Below, in pieces: positions 46,914 to 55,096 of a DNA stretch of 64,000 nucleotides. The stretch spans positions 327,103 through 391,102 of the forward strand of contig NZ_QWET01000004.1 of NCBI RefSeq assembly GCF_003573545.1, written 5' to 3'. This stretch comes from Mariniphaga sediminis (GTDB taxonomy: Bacteria > Bacteroidota > Bacteroidia > Bacteroidales > Prolixibacteraceae). Position numbers and translations under genes: made by a program. The notes beneath the pieces are model-generated. The model had not been told where the DNA came from and made no database searches. It saw only the letters and a list, made by a program, of their open reading frames with translations. Positions within the stretch are counted from its first letter, which is position 1. The number at the start of each line of letters is the position of its first letter.

Positions 46914-48081
46914 TTTCGGTAAGATGGTAAATTTTTACTCCCTGTACCACTCTCGAAATGGCACCATTTTGTGACGGGGAATCCGGAGACAACCCCAAAC
47001 TTAGTGACTTATAAAATCCGATTATTTGTGCCGGAAGAATATAAAAAACGGATAAAAACTCTTCCTGAATATCCTCTGTCCCCCCTGGAAACCGGATAGA
47101 CAAATCAAATTTTAACTCACTCTCATCGTAGCTATTTCCAATGGCAATCGATCTTTCACCGGCTGCTGTGGTCTTTGCAGAACGCACCAGATCCAGCTCA
47201 TAAGGCTGCACACCGGCACTATTGGATAACAGATAAACAACAACAGTTGTGTCATCAACAACAGCTTTGGGACCATGCCGAAACCCAAGAAATGAATCGA
47301 ACTTGCAAATAACTTTTCCATTGGACAACTCCTGAACCTTCAGGTGCGATTCATGAGCAATTCCAAAAAGCGGACCCGACCCCATAAATACCATCCGTTT
47401 AAAATCTGTTTCTGCCATCTTCTGAATATCAGGCAGACAGTCATTTAACACATAGTTACCCAATTCGCAAACTCTGTCAATTGTCGGGCGTAACTGCTCC
47501 GCATCCAAAATATTAGAGATCAGTAAGCCGGTCAGCAGCATCGACGAAAAAGAGCTCGTCATGGCCAGCGACTGGTCGTTCGTTTCCTCCGGCAATAAAA
47601 ATGTATATGAATCAGTGTCTTTAATCTTTTTAGCTAATGCCCCGTCTTTGTTGCATGTAATATTCAATTCATACAAACAATCACAATGTTCTTTAGCAAG
47701 TTCAACGGCAGCAACACTCTCCGGACTATCTCCCGACCGTGCAAATGAGATTAACAATGTTGGTCTGGATTTAATAAAATAATTTTCAGGATGGGTAATT
47801 ATATCAGTTGTAGCAATAGCCCGGCAAACCCCATTCCACTTTTTCTGAAAAGAACCGACCAATGCCTCACCTATAAAAGCCGATGTTCCGGCCCCTGTCA
47901 ATATAATGTAAGGAAAATCATGTTCCCATACTTTCTGTAAAAATTGTAATATATATTCTTTTTCTTCAAGGAATCTTTTATAAGTCTTTTCCCAAGAGCT
48001 TGGCTGACTGGCTATCTCCCTGGCCGTATTTAAAGCTTCCCGGTCTTGTAAATCCTTCATTCGTAAACCTAAATACTTCAT
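46900..48081 (-). CDS. agaS: AgaS-type SIS-domain sugar isomerase/deaminase
   Basis: A 393-residue protein with two SIS domains, like AgaS (galactosamine-6-phosphate deaminase/isomerase giving tagatose 6-phosphate). The first SIS domain has ILTGAGTSAFIGEALVG near 58-74 and LLISFARSGDSPESVAAVEL near 108-127. The second has VFMGSGPLFGIAHESHLKVQ near 226-245 and the typical FLGFRHGPKAVVDD near 260-273. It is the first gene of the agaS-kbaZ pair and has a full consensus promoter. The pairing with kbaZ points to amino-sugar catabolism. Confidence 0.88.
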   Translation of the reverse strand: MKYLGLRMKDLQDREALNTAREIASQPSSWEKTYKRFLEEKEYILQFLQKVWEHDFPYIILTGAGTSAFIGEALVGSFQKKWNGVCRAIATTDIITHPENYFIKSRPTLLISFARSGDSPESVAAVELAKEHCDCLYELNITCNKDGALAKKIKDTDSYTFLLPEETNDQSLAMTSSFSSMLLTGLLISNILDAEQLRPTIDRVCELGNYVLNDCLPDIQKMAETDFKRMVFMGSGPLFGIAHESHLKVQELSNGKVICKFDSFLGFRHGPKAVVDDTTVVVYLLSNSAGVQPYELDLVRSAKTTAAGERSIAIGNSYDESELKFDLSIRFPGGTEDIQEEFLSVFYILPAQIIGFYKSLSLGLSPDSPSQNGAISRVVQGVKIYHLTENEKC

Positions 48082-48104
48082 TGTTCGGTGTTTTTATTTC
48101 AGTA

Positions 48105-48135
48105 CAAAAATATAACATTTCATTTTCTTTCCAAA
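48105..48135 (-). promoter_or_regulatory. Consensus Bacteroidota promoter of the agaS-kbaZ operon
   Basis: On the minus strand TTTG (48135-48132), exactly 19 bases, then TATTTTTG (48112-48105) is a perfect match. The leader to the ATG at 48081 is only about 15-20 bases. A second overlapping -7-like box TATATTTG lies at 48132-48139. Confidence 0.75.
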
Positions 48136-48667
48136 TATAAACAAAAAGTTTCATAATATTTCTTAATAATACATTATTATAAAAGATTTATAAATACTTT
48201 CACATTCTCCAAGGCATATTTTTAACAGAAAATCAAACTCAGGATACTCGCCAACCAATTTATTCGACAAGAGAGACACCAACGCAAAACACTATATTAC
48301 AGACCGATAAACAAACTTCACATAAAAGCTATTGAGGAAATAACCACATACTTTAGGCATTATCACATAAATAATTATGCGACAATGCGTATTACAACTA
48401 CCAGCCCAATACATTTGCGAAGTGACAATGACACTCACCTCCAGCAATACACTGACACACAAAAATATAAATCAAATAGCCCCGTAAAAAAAGAAACTGT
48501 TAAATCCACAAATGTCCTTCGATATACATTTCACAAAAAGAATGAAAGGAAACAAAACAGGTAGCAATACCCTGACTGCACCTAAAAGAAATCTTCCCCA
48601 AAACAATTCACACACACAACCCACTAATAACCAGGGACATTAACTCACAAACAAAATCCAGATTACC
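48136..48667. other. Gene-free spacer poor in G on the plus strand
   Basis: About 530 bases between agaS and the propeller gene with no credible reading frame. The plus strand is dominated by A and C with few G (for example CACACACACAACCCACTAAT near 48610). No transposon end, RNA gene or terminator was recognised. It may be decayed sequence or an untranslated region. Confidence 0.4.
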
Positions 48668-49999
48668 TCAGACAACATCAGACAAATCAGCAACAAAAAC
48701 CTGTCGCTTGCCATCCGGAGCTGCCTGGAATGCTAACTTTTTATAATTTCTGTCCCAGGTAGGGTGCCCATCCAGGCGGATGGTAGCATTTTTCAATCCA
48801 TCTCTTTCTGAAGTGTTCATCTTCACCAGAATCACCTCTTCCTCCGAAATCAAATCAATTAGTTTTATACGCAATTTTTGCTGCCCATTCTCAACAGGGA
48901 AATCATCTGTTGTAATAAATCGACTATCGGGAGTTATCCTTGGGTGGCCTTCTCCTTTTATTTTGTTACTTAAGACTTTAAAACCAGAACCATCATACAA
49001 AAACTGGCAATACCGATATTGTCCTCCGGAACCTTCCGGATTCATGACACGAATGATATGCACCCCGTCCGGATGCCAATTCGGATGCCCACCTCCTTGC
49101 CCCCAAACAAGTTCGCCAGAGGCAAATTTCAAGCCTGTTCCATCCGTATTATATGTAAAGACCATCGGATTTCTCCCACCCAGTCCACTGGGGAACAAAC
49201 ACCGAAACACTTGTAATATTTTCGTACTCTGAGGGTTTACTTTGGTATGCCAAAAATAGTAGGTTCCATCTTTTTCCGGTGCTTCAACCGGTATCCTGGC
49301 TGCCACATCAGCCAAACTCATCAGCAGACTTTTCCAGTTTGTTGCGAGGTCTGTTTTCCAAATACCTTCATCAGTTGCCGCCCCGTAAGGTAACTTATCC
49401 GGGTTCTCCGGATCCCTTGAGGGCAATCCATATCCTTGCTGGGTAACATTCAATAACTCAAGCGGAAAGCCCACGACAAACTGGCCATTAGGTGCAATAT
49501 TATACATTGGCCCGTCAAAAGCTGTAAACTTTCCGGTATCAAGATCTATTTGCACACACACTGCATTCTGACTACCGAAAACGTCATTCGTATACAAATA
49601 CCTATCGCTTGGTCCCCAATGCAACAAGGCACCTGTTTGAAAACCCCAACTTTTCGTTTCGTAAACAGTCGATATAGTTTCTTCATCAAGATCAATCACA
49701 CAAACCTCAGCTGTTTCCCCGTACTTTGGAAGCCGGTCTTCGACAAAAGGGACACGCGTAACCGCAATATAACGACCGGATGGGCTATGGGCAGGAATGT
49801 CGTAATACGTAAAGTTGTAATGCCCGTCATCTGGCGTAATCTTGTAAACCGGAACTTCCAAATCAAACGATTCAGGCTTGTACCGGCATATATTGAATTT
49901 TCGTTTTTTAAAAGCAGGATGGAGAATATTCCAAAGTCCCGGAACTACAGATAAAGCAGCAACCCCACACGAAGTATAAACAAACTTTCTTCTATCCAT
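48668..49999 (-). CDS. Oligogalacturonate-lyase-like (PL22-like) beta-propeller protein
   Basis: A 443-residue protein predicted to be a seven-bladed propeller. It resembles oligogalacturonate lyases (PL22/TolB-like) through histidine-containing blade motifs such as YYFWHTKVNPQSTKILQVFR, GGGHPNWHPDGVHIIRVM, GHPRITPDSRFITTD and DGHPTWDRNYKKLAFQA. The N-terminus MDRRKFVYTSCGVAALSVVP has a twin-arginine-like start and a hydrophobic run, so it is probably exported. Not all metal ligands of characterised PL22 enzymes could be aligned by eye, so lyase activity is unproven. It lies 60 bases downstream of the transglutaminase-like gene on the same strand. Confidence 0.65.
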   Translation of the reverse strand: MDRRKFVYTSCGVAALSVVPGLWNILHPAFKKRKFNICRYKPESFDLEVPVYKITPDDGHYNFTYYDIPAHSPSGRYIAVTRVPFVEDRLPKYGETAEVCVIDLDEETISTVYETKSWGFQTGALLHWGPSDRYLYTNDVFGSQNAVCVQIDLDTGKFTAFDGPMYNIAPNGQFVVGFPLELLNVTQQGYGLPSRDPENPDKLPYGAATDEGIWKTDLATNWKSLLMSLADVAARIPVEAPEKDGTYYFWHTKVNPQSTKILQVFRCLFPSGLGGRNPMVFTYNTDGTGLKFASGELVWGQGGGHPNWHPDGVHIIRVMNPEGSGGQYRYCQFLYDGSGFKVLSNKIKGEGHPRITPDSRFITTDDFPVENGQQKLRIKLIDLISEEEVILVKMNTSERDGLKNATIRLDGHPTWDRNYKKLAFQAAPDGKRQVFVADLSDVV

Positions 50000-50059
50000 A
50001 AGCTTTTATTTATGTAAGAAGCTGACTACAAGCACCAAATATCCACTATTAAAGTCTTA

Positions 50060-51232
50060 TCACTTTTTCACAGCAACTACCACAGATTCTGGCCCTGTCG
50101 CATTTGCCAGGTTTATTGATCGAAAAAAATAAATATGATTATTCTTCGAAAGATTTAAATCAAATTTCTCATTTACAGGCATCCACAATCCAGACACACC
50201 TTCTTTCATTTGATACTCTTTTAAATTTGGCGTATCGGAAGCAATATGAATATTTAGCTTTTCTCCATCCACCTTTGCTGTAACTTTCAGTACATTCGGA
50301 GTCCATTCAATGACCTTTTTATCTTTCGTTTTTACCCACCAATCAAATACTTCCTGCGAAACAGGCTTCCCGTCTCTGTAATATATACTGGAACTAAAAA
50401 AATCATCCACATAAGCTATCGATAAATTATTGTATTCTTCAGGATAAATGGTATATCTGTTGCCATATAAATACCATCTTGGCCAGGTGTAAGTTTGCGC
50501 AAATCGTTCTTTTGTCATAGAGTCAAACTCCGGATCAAATTCAATAGGAGTGCGATCCGGCCCTTTAACCAATACAATATCCGCAGCCTTATTCTTCAAA
50601 AATTCTTCACGTATTTCCAGCACGGAAAGAGGTATCCCGTCTTTTTCAAAATGATGGTTGTATTTGGCATCCGATAAAAACCATTTACAATATTGATTAG
50701 ACCATATCTCATTTATTCCATGATTGCCATCCGGGCCTCCTTTAGCTCCAGGCCCGGAGTTTAAAACACGGGTAACATAACCATAAGAATTCATAATCGC
50801 ATTCTGAACCCTCATAAAGTGAGCACAATGAAACCCCTCTCCCTTCAGGGCAAAATCCAGAATAGTCTCTGCATAATCTCCCCCGGGGTAGTGCGGATTA
50901 AAATCCTCAATTTTTATGGTTGATTTCATCCAGTCCCGCAACAATAAAATACGCTCAAACTCATCGGTTTCTCCATGAAAGATTGTATCCAACCGGAATT
51001 TCTCAATCAAATGGGCAAATTTTGGAGAAGTAAGATCTTCAAAAGATTTAAATTCAGTATTGGGATAATACTCAGGATTTTCTACCTCCAACAACTGGTA
51101 ACCCCCTTTGTCTGAAGTACAACTACTGCCTGCCATAAACAAAAGAACTACGGAAATCAGTAAAAATACATTCCCGACATGCGAACACTTTCTTTTGACA
51201 GTTCCCCCTTTCACAAAATATTGCCTTCTCAT
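50060..51232 (-). CDS. Transglutaminase-like lipoprotein
   Basis: A 390-residue protein with a signal peptide and lipobox (LLFMAGSSC, Cys at about residue 38). The central part looks like a transglutaminase/papain-like fold. A Cys lies in GEGFHCAHFMRVQNAIMNSY near 132-151, a His in DGNHGINEIWSNQYCKWFLS near 169-188 and an Asp in the following SDAKYN, giving the Cys-His-Asp order. The C-terminal 80 residues look like a beta-sandwich. Such proteins could act as peptidases, amidases or transglutaminases; the substrate is unknown. It is the first gene of a pair with the propeller gene. Confidence 0.65.
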   Translation of the reverse strand: MRRQYFVKGGTVKRKCSHVGNVFLLISVVLLFMAGSSCTSDKGGYQLLEVENPEYYPNTEFKSFEDLTSPKFAHLIEKFRLDTIFHGETDEFERILLLRDWMKSTIKIEDFNPHYPGGDYAETILDFALKGEGFHCAHFMRVQNAIMNSYGYVTRVLNSGPGAKGGPDGNHGINEIWSNQYCKWFLSDAKYNHHFEKDGIPLSVLEIREEFLKNKAADIVLVKGPDRTPIEFDPEFDSMTKERFAQTYTWPRWYLYGNRYTIYPEEYNNLSIAYVDDFFSSSIYYRDGKPVSQEVFDWWVKTKDKKVIEWTPNVLKVTAKVDGEKLNIHIASDTPNLKEYQMKEGVSGLWMPVNEKFDLNLSKNNHIYFFRSINLANATGPESVVVAVKK

Positions 51233-51262
51233 TTTAATATAAAATTATTATTTATCCTTTCG

Positions 51263-51293
51263 CAAATCTAAATAATTTTTTCATTACAACAAT
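51263..51293 (-). promoter_or_regulatory. Candidate promoter of the transglutaminase-like/propeller pair
   Basis: On the minus strand ATTG (51293-51290, one mismatch from TTTG), a 19-base spacer and TAGATTTG (51270-51263, full match). The leader to the ATG at 51232 is about 25 bases. Confidence 0.55.
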
Positions 51294-51618
51294 TTCAATT
51301 TATGATTACTTATAAATAAACATTTCATTTATCACTAAAAATGCTTATTAGAATAGTGTACAATTGGCCGGGGCACCATCCTTTGAAACAAACATTTCCT
51401 CATCATAAAATCGTAAAAAAAATAATACATTTTACACAAAGTCAACAATTTAATTAAATTCGAATACAAATACAAAAACACAGTATCCAGAAACAACCGA
51501 CAACAGCTATTGACAATAACCTGAGGAATCATTCAAAATATAACAACATTGTTTTTTATTTTTATTCTCTTGCGGAAAAGAAAATAATGATTTAATATTG
51601 CAAACAAAAAATAACAAA
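51294..51618. other. Divergent intergenic region with an AT palindrome
   Basis: No gene is seen. A perfect 14-base palindrome AATTTAATTAAATT lies at 51447-51460 between the two divergent transcripts and could be an operator, though A+T-rich palindromes arise by chance. TAATATTG at 51593-51600 is one mismatch from the -7 motif and precedes the plus-strand gene. Confidence 0.35.
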
Positions 51619-53676
51619 ATGAAAGTATTAATCAATTTCTTCTTCGTTGTCATCATTCTAAACTTGACAGGATGCAAATCAGATAAACTCAATCAAGTTT
51701 TACTATATGACAATTTTAACGATTTGAAAACCGGCCTTTTCTCCGCACCTGTAGGCCCGCACACAGAATATCATTACCTGCCCGAGGCAGGTAAAAAAGG
51801 CAATTGGGAAGTCACCAGTTTTGGGACAGGTCGTCTTAACGATTGGGGACACGCATGGCAGGTTATCGAAAACGGCCCCAAAAAGAACATACACCAGACC
51901 TTTGCCAATTACAAACAAACACAATGGACTCACCCAATGATCATTGCAGGAGATTCGTTGTGGAGGGATTATAAATTTACCACCTTGTTTATCCCTGAAA
52001 ACGATTCGCTGGCTTCAGGGGTGGCGTTTCGCTACAGAAACTCCCGGCAGTTTTATTTTTTCGGGATAAAGAAATCCAGGGTTTATATTTCAAAAGTTAA
52101 CCATGGGGCTGGCTGGAAAGTCCTGAACGAAGAAATCCTGACAGAACAACCCTATACCTTTGCTCCCGGGCAGGAATTAAAAGCAACGGTAACTGTTCAG
52201 GGAAATTCAATAGAAGCAAAATTAAACGATGACATTACACTGAATGCCTCCGATAACACCTTCCCCAAAGGGAAAATAGGACTGATCTCCCATGCAAGGG
52301 CACAATACAAAAGTGTGGAAGTGCTGACCTCGCAGGATGAAATCCAATATATTGAAAACAAAAAAGCCGCATACAAACAAGAGCTTGAGCAACTACAGGC
52401 AGCAAATCCGGAAATGAAAGTTTGGCGGACCATTAATACGGAAGGATTTGGAGTTGGTCGCAATCTTCGGTTCGGAGACCTGAATATGAATGGACAAATG
52501 GATGTACTCATCGGACAGGTGGTTCACCATAATTATCCAATTGACAGTCATAGCGAATTGAGCTGTCTGACTGCCATGACATTTGACGGGGAAATTCTAT
52601 GGCAAACCGGAGAACCGGACCCGGACAAATACCACCTCACCAATGATGTTGCTTTCCAAATCCACGACATTACAAACGACGGCAAAAATGAGGTTATCTA
52701 CACCATGAATTTTGAATTGATTGTTGCAGATGGAGAAACTGGTAAAACGTTGTACAAAACCAAGACCCCCATATCCAAAATCCCGAATGATAAATTTGAG
52801 AGAATATTGGGAGATTGCCTGTTCTTTTTCGATTGTGAAGGCAATGGGTTCAAGGGAAACATTTTAACAAAAGACCGCTATAACCATTTTTGGGTGATGA
52901 ACAACAAACTTGAGGTAATATGGGAAGGTCAATGCGTAACAGGACATTACCCCTATGCTGCAGATATTGATAACGACGGTAAGGACGAACTCGCCATGGG
53001 ATACTCTTTGTTTGATGACGATGGCTCTCTGATCTGGAGCCTTGACGACGAGATTCCCGATCATTGCGACGGCGTTGCCATTGTAAACTACGGCGAAAAT
53101 TCGAACGATGAACCTGTTATTATGTATGCTGCCAGCGATGCAGGATATTACCGTGTAGATTTGGACGGAAATATTTTAGTCCACCATGACATCGGTCACG
53201 TACAAAATCCGGCAATCGGAAATTTCAGAAGTGATTTACCAGGGCTTGAGACTGTAACCATTAACTTCTGGGGAAACCAGGGACTTATTCATTACTACGA
53301 TCCACAAGGGGAAATCTACTTTGATTTTGAACCAAATCAGTTTGGCAGCATGGTTTTACCGCTCAACTGGACAGGAGATGGCGAGGAATACTTTGTACAC
53401 AATCCGAACATACGCGAAGGTGGGATTTTTGACGGCCGGGGAAGAAAAGTTCTTGTTTTTCCGGATGACAACCATCCCGACATGTGTAATGCGGTTCTGG
53501 ATATTACAGGTGATTGCCGTGACGAGATCGTTGTATGGAACCCAAATGAAATATGGGTTTACACACAAAGCGATAATCCCAAAAGTGGAAAACTCTATAA
53601 ACCGGTAAGAAATCCGTTGTATAATTATTCAAATTACCAGGCAACCGTGTCTCTACCCGGTTGGAATGATAAATAG
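51619..53676 (+). CDS. Lipoprotein with LamG-like and rhamnogalacturonan-lyase-like propeller domains
   Basis: A 685-residue protein with a lipobox (VIILNLTGC). The first 225 residues look like a concanavalin-type sandwich (WRDYKFTTLFIPENDSLASG, GKIGLISHARAQYKSVEVL). From about residue 265 it becomes a calcium-type beta-propeller with DxDxDGxxE-like loops: RNLRFGDLNMNGQMDVLIG, HDITNDGKNEVIYTMNFEL, AADIDNDGKDELAMGYSLFD and DITGDCRDEIVVWNP. This order recalls PL11-type rhamnogalacturonan lyases. The frame opens at a TTG at 51598, but the ATG at 51619 gives the proper signal peptide. Catalytic residues could not be confirmed. Confidence 0.65.
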   Translation: MKVLINFFFVVIILNLTGCKSDKLNQVLLYDNFNDLKTGLFSAPVGPHTEYHYLPEAGKKGNWEVTSFGTGRLNDWGHAWQVIENGPKKNIHQTFANYKQTQWTHPMIIAGDSLWRDYKFTTLFIPENDSLASGVAFRYRNSRQFYFFGIKKSRVYISKVNHGAGWKVLNEEILTEQPYTFAPGQELKATVTVQGNSIEAKLNDDITLNASDNTFPKGKIGLISHARAQYKSVEVLTSQDEIQYIENKKAAYKQELEQLQAANPEMKVWRTINTEGFGVGRNLRFGDLNMNGQMDVLIGQVVHHNYPIDSHSELSCLTAMTFDGEILWQTGEPDPDKYHLTNDVAFQIHDITNDGKNEVIYTMNFELIVADGETGKTLYKTKTPISKIPNDKFERILGDCLFFFDCEGNGFKGNILTKDRYNHFWVMNNKLEVIWEGQCVTGHYPYAADIDNDGKDELAMGYSLFDDDGSLIWSLDDEIPDHCDGVAIVNYGENSNDEPVIMYAASDAGYYRVDLDGNILVHHDIGHVQNPAIGNFRSDLPGLETVTINFWGNQGLIHYYDPQGEIYFDFEPNQFGSMVLPLNWTGDGEEYFVHNPNIREGGIFDGRGRKVLVFPDDNHPDMCNAVLDITGDCRDEIVVWNPNEIWVYTQSDNPKSGKLYKPVRNPLYNYSNYQATVSLPGWNDK

Positions 53677-53761
53677 TTATGGTATAAGCCCTTTTATCAG
53701 AATCGCAAAACGAAGATTACTCACAAAGTTCATATCAAAACTGAAGATTAAATTTATAAAA

Positions 53762-54769
53762 ATGAAAAGCAATACATCAGGCTGCCGATACGGATTAAAA
53801 TTCGGCAAAAAAATTATTTTGTTATTCGCATTCTCCCTCTCTTTGGTTTTACTGGCACATTCCCAACCGAATGTAATTAAAATCAGCAAGAAGAATTTCA
53901 TCAATAATATGAGCATCCACAACAAGCCAGCCGCTGTAGTTAAAGATGGAAGCCGACTTCTGTTTGACTGTGAAGATGCCCTCAGTGGAAAATCAAAATA
54001 CTATTTTGAAAATAACATTTCATGGAACGATCCGAGAAGGCACGGCACGGATAATCCGCACACAGGACCTGTCTTTATAGAAGGAGCCCAACCCGGTGAT
54101 GTCCTGGAGGTTGAGATACATGACATTCGCCTTGGCCGTTTTGGCTTTATGCAAAATATGGATAAAAATAAGTTTGTTGACGATGAACAGGAGCTTGCCT
54201 ATCTCGAGGTGGAAGCTATTGAAGACTACATGGTGTACAACGGAAAAAGAATGCCCGTTTATCCCATGGTAGGAGGAATTGGCACAGCAGGCTTTAAAGA
54301 AATGACAACCGGTGAGGTATGGGAAAACGGAGGAAATATTGATTCGAGATTGATAAAAAAAGACTCGAAAGTTCTACTGCCTGTTTTTGTTGAAGGAGCT
54401 CTCTTATCAATGGGAGATGTGCATGCAGCCATGGGAGATGGGGAAGTATTTGGCAAAGGCGTTGAGATTCCGGCAGAAGTTGAGGTAACCGTTCGCGTAA
54501 GAAAAGACCTGAGCCTCAAGCGCCCAATGGTTATCAACCCGGATATGATAGCCACAATCGCCGCAGACCCAGATGTAAACAAGGCAAAAGAACTGGCAAT
54601 CATGGACATGGGGCACTTTCTGGTTAAATACCACGGGCTAAGCTCTATCGACGCCAGCGCCCTTATTGGTTTTTATGGCCATTTGCGAATCGGACAAATA
54701 GTTAATCCGCAGAAAACACTAAAAATCGAAATTGATAAAAAATACATCGACTATTTTAAACAGAACTAA
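53762..54769 (+). CDS. Exported acetamidase/formamidase-family protein
   Basis: A 335-residue protein of the FmdA/AmdA amidohydrolase family. Core motifs are TGPVFIEGAQPGDVLEVEIH near 97-116, PMVGGIGTAG near 167, then ENGGNIDSRLIKK and LLPVFVEGALLSMGDVHAAM with GDGE after it, near 185-225. Unlike most formamidases it has a clear signal peptide (KKIILLFAFSLSLVLLAHSQ), so it should act outside the cytoplasm. The frame opens at 53666, overlapping the previous gene. I chose the ATG at 53762 because it gives a normal signal peptide. It probably shares a transcript with the preceding lipoprotein and ends at a good terminator. Confidence 0.82.
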   Translation: MKSNTSGCRYGLKFGKKIILLFAFSLSLVLLAHSQPNVIKISKKNFINNMSIHNKPAAVVKDGSRLLFDCEDALSGKSKYYFENNISWNDPRRHGTDNPHTGPVFIEGAQPGDVLEVEIHDIRLGRFGFMQNMDKNKFVDDEQELAYLEVEAIEDYMVYNGKRMPVYPMVGGIGTAGFKEMTTGEVWENGGNIDSRLIKKDSKVLLPVFVEGALLSMGDVHAAMGDGEVFGKGVEIPAEVEVTVRVRKDLSLKRPMVINPDMIATIAADPDVNKAKELAIMDMGHFLVKYHGLSSIDASALIGFYGHLRIGQIVNPQKTLKIEIDKKYIDYFKQN

Positions 54770-54894
54770 AAATTCAATAAAAGACTGATTCTGTAGCAAA
54801 ACAATTTACCTGTAAACTGAAGAATCAGAATTTTACCATAATAGTAATCCAAGAAACCAGGGTAATAGCACTGCTTTTAAACTGGACAAATGAA

Positions 54895-54920
54895 AAACAG
54901 GGGGTCTTTACTCCCTGTTT
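54895..54920 (+). terminator. Terminator after the formamidase-like gene
   Basis: An 8-bp stem AAACAGGG/CCCTGTTT with a 10-base loop is followed by CTTCATTTTG, 125 bases after the stop codon. The rest of 54770-55027 shows no gene. Confidence 0.6.
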
Positions 54921-55027
54921 CTTCATTTTGCGAAATACACACAGTATATGAAAGCAGAAAAACAATGCCAAGAATCCTTCAAATTATCTAAAACAAGAAA
55001 GGGAGTAACTGCTTTCTGAAATAAATT

Positions 55028-55055
55028 AAAAAAAAATGCGCAAAATATTTGCGCA
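55028..55055 (-). terminator. Terminator of the phosphohexomutase gene
   Basis: On the minus strand an 8-bp perfect stem TGCGCAAA/TTTGCGCA with a 3-base loop is followed by a run of nine T. It lies about 42 bases after the stop codon at 55097. Confidence 0.85.
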
Positions 55056-55096
55056 CAAAAAAATACAACTAACTATTTTTTTACAGCATCGAAACT

